12,005 bases of DNA. Origin: CAZAKO01 sp964546145. Its GTDB lineage: Bacteria > Fidelibacterota > UBA2242. The stretch lies in assembly GCA_964546145.1 (NCBI GenBank), contig CAZJIU010000067.1, positions 1 to 12,005 of the forward strand, read 5' to 3'. Position 1 is the first letter of the stretch. Every line of letters starts with the position of its first letter. Of this stretch, positions 6,733-12,005 are shown in pieces. The notes under the pieces were generated by a model. The model saw only the letters and a program-made list of their open reading frames with translations. It searched no databases and was not told the DNA's origin. The position numbers and the translations under genes were made by a program.

Positions 6733-9117
6733 TTATTTAGTAATAAGCGATAATATTTCGATTGCTATTTGCTTACTTTTTTCACCAACTTCCAATTTAG
6801 GTCCGACACATGACGGGCAACCATCGGGGCAGGCGCAAGTGCTGATCAGTTTCAGCGTATTTTTCAATAGTTCTTCATGGGAATCGTAGAGTAAAGGGGT
6901 AAATCCAATCCCGCCGGGATAGTTATCATAGATAAAAATCGTCGGCTGGAATAAATCTAAATCTTTAAGATCAATATTTTCAATTTCGTTTTTTAGATTT
7001 ATTGTATAAACAGTCCTTTCATTATAAGTACTCCTTTCGTTAAATGCACTTTTAATAAACCAATTTGAAGATTTATCTCCGATTGCATGTTGAATATCAT
7101 TTATTTCACACATTATCTTAATCGATGCAACATAGTGTAATGCTCTGCTTATTCCACGAATCCCATCAATTATTTCGTATCTTGACCAACTTAATTTATT
7201 CAATAGATTTTGTGGTATTGTGAACCAGTATGAGGTTGTTGCCATTTCAATATTAGGTAAATTAATATTTCCATATCCAGCATTTTCCATTGTATAAAAT
7301 TTGATTTTCTTATAACCGGTTACTTCTTTTAATACTTGAACTTCACCACTGTGAATTTTTAAATAGCCAACACTTTTTTGTTCATCATCTGTTAATATTT
7401 TAATCCTGGTATTTGTAATTGATTCAGTATAATAATCAGAATCAGTTTTTCGCACATAGGCTTTTCGACCATCCCAATCGAGCTTATCGACGATATATTG
7501 ACTTCCTGAAAATAGGTAAATTGCACCCGGAAAAATTGTCTCGGCTGCAGAACTATAGTCAACCTCTCCTAAAATTTTATTTTTATTATTGGTATTTACA
7601 ACAACAAAATTACCTTCAGGGAAACTTCTTAAATTAACAACCGCAGCTGGAAATGAGTTTTCCGACCAGTACCAGCGATCGCCGCTACGGTGGAGAATGC
7701 CACCTTCAACCAGAAATTTCAGGATTTCCTTGAGATCTTCCCAGCCGACGGTCCCAAAGGTCTCGTCAACTTCAAAGGGCAGCTCGAAAGCTGCGCATTT
7801 AATATGATCTACCAGTATCATCAGGTTATCGGGATTGATGCGGGCATGTTCGGGACTTTTGGAGAAGAAGTAGTCGGGATATTTCATCAGGAATTGATCT
7901 ACCGGATTGGAACGGGCGACAAATATGCCGTACGCCCGCTGACCGCTGCGACCGGCGCGCCCGAATTGCTGCCAGGTGCTGGCAATACTGCCTGGATAGC
8001 CAGCCAGAATTGTGGCATCCAGACTGCCAATATCAATGCCGAGTTCCAGGGCGTTGGTGGAAATAACTCCTCTGATTGTGCCTTCGCGGATACCCTTTTC
8101 AATTTCGCGGCGTCGGTTGGGGAGATAGCCACCGCGATAACCGGCGATTTTTTCCGGCTGGCTCAGGGCTTCGCGATTGCTTTCGAAGTCGTCTTTCAGA
8201 TACTTGGTCAGCACTTCGACATTCAGGCGAGATAAAGCGAATACAATCGTCTGAATTTTTTTCTGAATAAAAAGATTGGCTAAATAGCGTGTCTGTTTGA
8301 TATAACTTGCCCGAATGCCGAGCTCTTTATTAACGACCGGCGGATTGTAGAAATAGATTGTCTTTGGACTGAGCGGTGCGCCGGATTGATCAATCAATTG
8401 AACCGGTTTTTCAATCAACTTTTCGGCATGTTCTTTAGGATTGGCGATTGTTGCCGAGCAAAGGATAAAAAGCGGATCGGAGCGATAGAATTTACAAAGT
8501 CGTCGCAAGCGGCGAATGACATTGGTCATATGTGAACCAAAAACGCCGCGGTAGATGTGCATTTCATCAATGACCACGAATTTCAGGTTCTGGAAAAACT
8601 GCATCCATTTGGTGTGATGCGGCATAATTCCCTGATGCAGCATATCGGGATTGGTGACTACGATGTTGCCTTGCTTGCGAATTGCCTGGCGGGCGTTAGC
8701 CGGTGTGTCACCGTCGAAAGTATAAACCTTAATGTCTTTCTCTAATAGCGTAATCATCTCGTGAATTTCGTTCATCTGATCCTGGCTTAAGGCTTTGGTG
8801 GGAAAAAGATAAAGCGCTTTCGAGGATGGATAGTTGATCATTTCCTGGAGGACTGGCAGATTGTAGGTCAGGGTTTTACCCGAAGCGGTCGGTGTCACCA
8901 CGGCGAAATCCTGCTGATTTTCAGCGTATTGCCAGGCTTCCGCCTGATGAGAATAAAGCGACGTGATGCCACGTTGCTGGAGGACGGCTTTAATTTCCGG
9001 CAGCAAGTTGTCCGGAAAATTGGCTGTCTTGCCTGCCGAGCCAGCAATCCGGTGGATGTACTCGATATTTTCGCGAAGTTCTTTTTGATTCAGTAATTCT
9101 TCGATGGAGTTTGCCAT
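6733..9117 (-). CDS. mrfA: MrfA/YprA-type DEAD/DEAH-box DNA helicase
   Basis: Superfamily 2 helicase of the MrfA family. In Bacillus subtilis MrfA works with the exonuclease MrfB to repair mitomycin C damage independently of UvrABC. The 794-residue product shows Walker A TPTASGKT (75-82), the DEMH box (184-187), SAT (221-223), STNALELGIDIG (353-364) and QQFGRAGRSGQ (383-393). The C-terminal domain ends in Cys761-x-Cys763-x3-Cys767-x2-Cys770, the four-cysteine zinc site of the MrfA C-terminal region. AAGGAA, 6 nt before the ATG, overlaps the end of mrfB, whose stop is 11 nt upstream, so the two form an operon. By hand count, bases 6961-7440 (residues about 560-719) are 27.5% GC, against 53% for 7681-8160 in the same gene. 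Confidence 0.92.
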   Translation of the reverse strand: MANSIEELLNQKELRENIEYIHRIAGSAGKTANFPDNLLPEIKAVLQQRGITSLYSHQAEAWQYAENQQDFAVVTPTASGKTLTYNLPVLQEMINYPSSKALYLFPTKALSQDQMNEIHEMITLLEKDIKVYTFDGDTPANARQAIRKQGNIVVTNPDMLHQGIMPHHTKWMQFFQNLKFVVIDEMHIYRGVFGSHMTNVIRRLRRLCKFYRSDPLFILCSATIANPKEHAEKLIEKPVQLIDQSGAPLSPKTIYFYNPPVVNKELGIRASYIKQTRYLANLFIQKKIQTIVFALSRLNVEVLTKYLKDDFESNREALSQPEKIAGYRGGYLPNRRREIEKGIREGTIRGVISTNALELGIDIGSLDATILAGYPGSIASTWQQFGRAGRSGQRAYGIFVARSNPVDQFLMKYPDYFFSKSPEHARINPDNLMILVDHIKCAAFELPFEVDETFGTVGWEDLKEILKFLVEGGILHRSGDRWYWSENSFPAAVVNLRSFPEGNFVVVNTNNKNKILGEVDYSSAAETIFPGAIYLFSGSQYIVDKLDWDGRKAYVRKTDSDYYTESITNTRIKILTDDEQKSVGYLKIHSGEVQVLKEVTGYKKIKFYTMENAGYGNINLPNIEMATTSYWFTIPQNLLNKLSWSRYEIIDGIRGISRALHYVASIKIMCEINDIQHAIGDKSSNWFIKSAFNERSTYNERTVYTINLKNEIENIDLKDLDLFQPTIFIYDNYPGGIGFTPLLYDSHEELLKNTLKLISTCACPDGCPSCVGPKLEVGEKSKQIAIEILSLITK

Positions 9118-9128
9118 AAATATTCCTT

Positions 9129-10424
9129 TTAACGTCGGTTATGATGAGCCAGTTTCAGATTCAAACGGTTAAGGCGGTGAATAAGCAGGTTTGATTCCAT
9201 GGAACGGGACAACGGCAGGTTATCCAGAGCCTGCTCGACTATTTCAATCGCCCGGTTTAGATCCTTGAGTTTATGCTCAAAATATTTTGCCTGTTCGATA
9301 TACGGTTCAAGGTTAAAGGGATGATCGGGGTGAATCGCCGCCTGCCAGTAATGCAAAGCCTCGTCGTATTTTTTCAACTTTTTATAAAGCGCGGCTATTT
9401 CCAGGTAGGTTTTTTGCCGCCGGCTGGCAGAAATTTGTGAGTTCAGGACGTTCTGATAATGACTGATACTGCGCTCAATATCTTTTTTGCGGGTAAACAG
9501 GCGGGCTTTGGCATAGTCGGTAAGCGGATTGTCTTCGGGTTCGACGGTTTGATAGGACTTGATGATCAGAATTAAATTTGCCAGCATGGTGATGATATCG
9601 AAGCGGTTGTGGTAGAAAATACGTTCGATTTTATCAATCCGGCGGTTGCGCAGGTAGTCAAAATAGACATCGGGAATCAGCTCGCCGGGGATGTCGCCCT
9701 CGCGGTAGAGTTGCAGCCGATCGGTTTCGATGGTTTTGAGTTTGCAGTTTTCCAGCGAATATTTCCAGATTGTGCGGGTTGGATGAAGTAAATCAATATG
9801 CGGCATGTTTTCCGGCAGAGGCGGCAAGCGGTTCAAAACGAAACGAGCATTCAATATCGGAATATCAAAGACTTTGCCGTTATACGTAACCAGGCATTGG
9901 AAATTGGCGATAACCGGCTGTAGCAGTTCCAGCAGACCTTCCTCATGACTGAGCTGGGTGATAAAATATTGATGCACTAAAAATTGCCGATCTCGAATGA
10001 AGCCCAGCCCAACCAGAAATGCAATTGTGCCCGTGCCGCCGCTTAGCCCGGTTGTTTCTGTATCAATAAAAATTAATTCTTCTGCTTGCTGGATGTTAGG
10101 AATCTGGAAAATTTCGGTACAAGTCTCAGCCGAAAATGGAAGGATTTCACTAAGTAACAAATTGCCATAAGGTTCATCCAACGAGTACTCGAATTCAGCC
10201 CGGAAGATATCGCCAAAGTGGGTATTGATCCAGGTTCCGTTGACCAGATCGGAAATTGACTGCGCTTCCTGCTCCAGCTGCGACTTCGGAAAGAATTTTT
10301 CTCCCGGTTTATGCTGGTATAACCGATCCAGTTCACGGCGAATCGCATGCTCTGTCTGCGGTTCTGCCGACTGTTGTCCGGCTTTTGAATAGAGGGCTTC
10401 GAGACGATCGCGGATGGACTTCAT
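9129..10424 (-). CDS. mrfB: MrfB/YprB-type DEDDh exonuclease with C-terminal TPR-like repeats
   Basis: Ribonuclease-H-like 3'-5' exonuclease of the YprB family, the partner of MrfA in mitomycin-damage repair. With the start at 10424 the protein has 431 residues (B. subtilis YprB about 413). The DEDDh residues are Asp121 and Glu123 (FIDTETTGLSGG), Asp187 (YNGKVFDIPIL), His272 and Asp276 (YHNRFDIITM). Residues about 300-405 form helical TPR-like repeats (TRKKDIERSISHYQNVL; KKYDEALHYWQAAI; KDLNRAIEIVEQAL). The frame extends to a GTG at 10484, but the added 20 residues are hydrophobic and unlike the family, whereas MKSIRDRLEALY fits a YprB N-terminus. Neither start has a clear ribosome site, so the exact start is uncertain. 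It lies 11 bp upstream of mrfA; B. subtilis has the reverse order. Confidence 0.9.
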   Translation of the reverse strand: MKSIRDRLEALYSKAGQQSAEPQTEHAIRRELDRLYQHKPGEKFFPKSQLEQEAQSISDLVNGTWINTHFGDIFRAEFEYSLDEPYGNLLLSEILPFSAETCTEIFQIPNIQQAEELIFIDTETTGLSGGTGTIAFLVGLGFIRDRQFLVHQYFITQLSHEEGLLELLQPVIANFQCLVTYNGKVFDIPILNARFVLNRLPPLPENMPHIDLLHPTRTIWKYSLENCKLKTIETDRLQLYREGDIPGELIPDVYFDYLRNRRIDKIERIFYHNRFDIITMLANLILIIKSYQTVEPEDNPLTDYAKARLFTRKKDIERSISHYQNVLNSQISASRRQKTYLEIAALYKKLKKYDEALHYWQAAIHPDHPFNLEPYIEQAKYFEHKLKDLNRAIEIVEQALDNLPLSRSMESNLLIHRLNRLNLKLAHHNRR

Positions 10425-10523
10425 TGATTTAAAAATATTGACTGTGACTATAATAAACAAGCAGGAATAGTTATAGAAAGGCACTGGAAATAACTAATAA
10501 AAAGATCAACGAGATACGAAATT

Positions 10524-10551
10524 GTTATAGATTGCTCCATTTTTTTGTACA
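10524..10551 (-). promoter_or_regulatory. Possible promoter for mrfB-mrfA
   Basis: On the minus strand, TGTACA (10551-10546, 4 of 6 to the -35 consensus) and TATAAC (10529-10524, 5 of 6 to -10) are 16 nt apart, between the toxin stop and mrfB. It would give a leader of about 90 nt. The match is modest, and read-through from the toxin-antitoxin operon on the same strand is an alternative. Confidence 0.25.
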
Positions 10552-10576
10552 GGCTATAAAAATCCAGAGTCGGTCT

Positions 10577-10837
10577 TTAAGAACGATAAACTTCCCGTCG
10601 ATGCGCAACTCTCAATATGCGTATGGTTAGTAGTTTATTTATTATTGAATAAATAATCCGGTAGTCACCGACACGCAGTCTTCGAAAATTCTGAAACGCT
10701 CCCTTAAGCGATTGTCCCAGATAGGGATTATCTGCTAGTGATGTAACTGCATTTAAAATTCGGATGGCGGTGTCACGCGGCAATTTTCTTAGTTCTTTTA
10801 GTGCCCGTGTATCCCATTCAATTTTATAAGAGGCCAT
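10577..10837 (-). CDS. RelE/ParE-superfamily toxin
   Basis: An 86-residue basic protein with the compact RelE/ParE layout. It has an N-terminal YKIEWDTRALKELRKLP strand-helix, a DNPYLGQSLKG turn, and the core strands RRLRVGDYRIIYSI and LLTIRILRVAHRREVYR, ending in the family's basic C-terminal patch. RelE members cleave mRNA on the ribosome and ParE members inhibit gyrase; the Arg/His/Tyr-rich C-terminus looks more RelE-like, but the target is not certain. It overlaps the antitoxin gene upstream by 14 bp in another frame, the usual arrangement for coupled translation. No independent ribosome site is needed or obvious. Confidence 0.88.
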   Translation of the reverse strand: MASYKIEWDTRALKELRKLPRDTAIRILNAVTSLADNPYLGQSLKGAFQNFRRLRVGDYRIIYSIINKLLTIRILRVAHRREVYRS

Positions 10838-11039
10838 ATTCTTTTAGAATTTCTTCGTGAGGAATCGTTTTACTCTCGGGATCTTCCAGCCGCGTCTTGG
10901 CAATAATGCCGTCATAATTATCGATATAAAATGACAAAGCTTTTTTTATCAGTGAGCTACGGTTTTCCCGCAATTCTGCTGCAAGAGCATCCATTTCATT
11001 GAGCAGGTCGTCGTTGATTTTGAAGGTTACAGGTTTCAT
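10824..11039 (-). CDS. Ribbon-helix-helix antitoxin
   Basis: A 71-residue protein with an N-terminal ribbon-helix-helix DNA-binding fold. The strand VTFKINDDLLNEMDALAAEL is followed by ENRSSLIKKALSFYI, as in CopG/RelB-type antitoxins. The C-terminal tail (ARTRLEDPES-like acidic and hydrophobic segment, ending EEILKEYGLL) is expected to wrap the toxin. GGAG (11048-11045) sits 5 nt before the ATG. As first gene of the pair it should be made in excess, neutralise the toxin and repress its own promoter, which carries a perfect palindrome (11070-11089). Confidence 0.85.
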   Translation of the reverse strand: MKPVTFKINDDLLNEMDALAAELRENRSSLIKKALSFYIDNYDGIIAKTRLEDPESKTIPHEEILKEYGLL

Positions 11040-11060
11040 TTAAACTCCATTTTTGGTGCT

Positions 11061-11092
11061 GGTAATATACAGTATTACCGGTAATACTGCAA
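11061..11092 (-). promoter_or_regulatory. Toxin-antitoxin promoter with operator palindrome in the spacer
   Basis: On the minus strand, TTGCAG (11092-11087) and TATATT (11069-11064) are exactly 17 nt apart. The perfect 20-bp palindrome with half-site CAGTATTACC (11070-11089) fills this spacer. A further GGTAATA at 11061-11067 forms a second inverted pair with TATTACC at 11073-11079, giving three alternating half-sites as expected for cooperative ribbon-helix-helix dimers. The predicted transcript start is about 18 nt before the antitoxin ATG. Confidence 0.8.
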
Positions 11093-11174
11093 ATGTGATT
11101 TATCTGTGTTAGAGCAGATAATCGCGAATAACGTGAGTTTGATATATGGAAATATTTTTAACAGTGGAGATAAA

Positions 11175-11190
11175 AACTGTTGAAACAGTT
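11175..11190. repeat. Inverted repeat AACTGTT-GA-AACAGTT
   Basis: Perfect 7-bp arms with a 2-nt centre. It is a diverged version of the repeat at 11261-11278: within the shared 18 nt beginning AAAAC, a T-A arm pair here is C-G there, so pairing is conserved through the change. Confidence 0.7.
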
Positions 11191-11214
11191 CAAATTATCT
11201 TGATATTTAGAAGT

Positions 11215-11238
11215 AACCCCCGAATTAATTCGGGGGTT
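11215..11238. repeat. Perfect 24-bp palindrome, half-site AACCCCCGAATT
   Basis: Self-complementary over 24 bp with G-rich outer arms and an AATT centre, lying between two related smaller inverted repeats. It has no adjacent T-run and so is not a standard terminator. It resembles dispersed palindromes found between genes in Bacteroidota-type genomes. Confidence 0.75.
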
Positions 11239-11260
11239 CAACTCAAAAATTAATAATTTA

Positions 11261-11278
11261 AAACCGTTTTAACGGTTT
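11261..11278. repeat. Inverted repeat AAACCGTT-TT-AACGGTTT
   Basis: Perfect 8-bp arms with a 2-nt centre, related to the inverted repeat at 11175-11190. Together with the 24-bp palindrome it forms a symmetrical small-large-small arrangement over about 100 bp. Confidence 0.7.
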
Positions 11279-11379
11279 ACCCGTTTACAAGAAACTGGGA
11301 TGCTAGGATCTGGACTTATATCGAACTCGCGTTAAGTATTGAGTGGACTATTATCTAATTGGATGCGAATTTTTAAAAA

Positions 11380-11796
11380 TTATTCTCCTATTACCTGCAC
11401 AAAGACCTGACGCTGTCTTGGACGGTTATCATGGTCAATGACCACGATCTGCTGCCAGGTGCCGAGAACCAACCTTCTGGAATTGAAAGGAATAGTAAGC
11501 GATGGTCCCATGAAACTTGCCCGCAGGTGTGAAAATCCATTATCATCGCCCCAGGTTTGGGAATGGTGCGAATGCAGCTGTTGTGAGGCGAATTTTTCCA
11601 GCAGCTCCTTCATATCCTGAACCAGCGCCGGTTCGAATTCAATCGTCGTTACGCTGGCGGTAGAACCGATGGTACTGATTGTCACGATGCCTTTCTGGCC
11701 GCCCGATTTGCTGACAATCTCCTGAACCTGTCCGGTAATATCCCGGATGTCAGAGAAACCTTTGGTTTGCAGGGTAATTTTATCGCCGTAGATCAT
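11380..11796 (-). CDS. YjbQ/UPF0047 family protein
   Basis: A 138-residue single-domain protein spanning the usual family length (about 130-140). It carries the family blocks KGIVTISTIGSTASVTTIEFEP (35-56), HSHHSQTWGDDNGFSHLRASFMGPSLTIPF (75-104) and LVLGTWQQIVVIDHDNRPRQRQVFVQVIGE (109-138). E. coli YjbQ has a weak thiamine-phosphate synthase activity and the family is often named on that basis, but the physiological role is unsettled. His75, His77, His78 and His90 lie in the likely metal/ligand pocket. Position 88 is Phe in NGFSH, where many members have His. A strong AAGGAG lies upstream at an unusually long spacing of about 12 nt. It stands alone, transcribed toward the toxin-antitoxin pair. 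Confidence 0.9.
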   Translation of the reverse strand: MIYGDKITLQTKGFSDIRDITGQVQEIVSKSGGQKGIVTISTIGSTASVTTIEFEPALVQDMKELLEKFASQQLHSHHSQTWGDDNGFSHLRASFMGPSLTIPFNSRRLVLGTWQQIVVIDHDNRPRQRQVFVQVIGE

Positions 11797-11886
11797 TTTC
11801 TACTGAATCTCCTTCTATTTTGTGTAATTGGTAATTGCTCTACCGGGATTAATATCTTCACGTTTTTAAATAACCTTTTAGCGAGA

Positions 11887-11915
11887 AATATAGAATTAGT
11901 GATTCAAAGAAACAA
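11887..11915 (-). promoter_or_regulatory. Possible promoter of the YjbQ-family gene
   Basis: On the minus strand, TTGTTT (11915-11910) and TATATT (11892-11887) are 17 nt apart, giving a leader of about 85 nt. The -10 matches 5 of 6 and the -35 only the TTG. Nothing else is recognised in 11797-12005. Confidence 0.3.
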
Positions 11916-12005
11916 ACAGACGGTTTGAACAACTTATATCTAATCCGTTGTGTGAAATTACTGGTTGCAGCTCGAAATCTCCATGTAAAAATTGAAAATT
12001 CTTGT

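Larger units (their letters stand above)
11093..11379. other. Intergenic region holding an inverted-repeat cluster
   Basis: No gene was found between the antitoxin promoter and the YjbQ-family gene. The stretch contains three perfect inverted repeats (11175-11190, 11215-11238, 11261-11278), listed separately. None is followed by a T-run on either strand. The remaining sequence (11279-11379) shows nothing I recognise. Confidence 0.6.

Noticed and set aside
7690..8235. 181-codon open frame on the + strand, opposite mrfA
   Set aside because: It lies entirely antisense to conserved helicase motifs in the GC-rich part of mrfA, has no recognisable domain and no ribosome site; it is a shadow frame.
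10425..10484. N-terminal extension of mrfB from a GTG
   Set aside because: The hydrophobic 20 residues do not match YprB proteins and would suggest a membrane anchor on a DNA-repair nuclease; no ribosome site supports the GTG. The ATG at 10424 was preferred.
11215..11238. Palindrome as a bidirectional rho-independent terminator
   Set aside because: Neither strand has a T-run after the stem, and it is not close to the stop codon of either neighbouring gene.
11438..11620. 60-codon open frame opposite the YjbQ-family gene
   Set aside because: It is antisense to the conserved histidine-rich block of a clear family member and has no independent support.

Overview
The window is a stretch of bacterial chromosome of moderate to low GC. 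Several points suggest a member of the Bacteroidota or the wider FCB group. The aldolase resembles Bacteroides-type RhaD in its WQ-GW and MRD-AR-P regions. The secreted beta-lactamase has a signal peptide ending in a Phe-Gly-Gln motif. The tRNA lacks an encoded CCA, and perfect palindromes with CCCGA/TCGGG arms lie between genes. Most genes have recognisable Shine-Dalgarno sequences, which argues against classical Bacteroidia and leaves lineages such as Ignavibacteria or Calditrichota possible. The assignment is an inference; no rRNA or marker gene is present.

Left part (1-4141, + strand): a compact deoxy-sugar catabolic operon. It encodes L-fucose isomerase (fucI), L-fuculokinase (fucK, starting 4 nt after the fucI stop) and a class II aldolase that looks like rhamnulose-1-phosphate aldolase (RhaD) rather than FucA. 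Together they would convert L-fucose to dihydroxyacetone phosphate and L-lactaldehyde. No permease, regulator or lactaldehyde oxidoreductase is visible.

Middle (4142-6724): a gene-poor stretch of about 500 bp holds a possible orphan promoter with a palindrome, then two diverged copies of an ~88-bp repeat made partly of initiator-tRNA sequence. These run directly into an intact tRNA-fMet gene with a rho-independent terminator. Next come a secreted subclass B1 metallo-beta-lactamase and, 36 bp later, a GNAT acetyltransferase.

Right part (6733-11039, - strand): an MrfA-type helicase (MrfA/YprA, C-terminal four-cysteine zinc site) and an MrfB-type DEDDh exonuclease (YprB) form a two-gene repair operon in the order mrfB-mrfA. 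Part of mrfA is unusually AT-rich. Upstream lies a RelE/ParE-like toxin with a ribbon-helix-helix antitoxin. Its promoter carries a perfect 20-bp palindrome that fills the -35/-10 spacer.

Right end (11040-12005): an intergenic cluster of three perfect inverted repeats, REP-like in appearance, and a YjbQ/UPF0047 family gene. No CRISPR array, insertion sequence, integrase or phage gene was seen. The least ordinary features are the tRNA-derived repeats, the hybrid fuc/rha operon, the compositionally mosaic mrfA and the inverted-repeat cluster.
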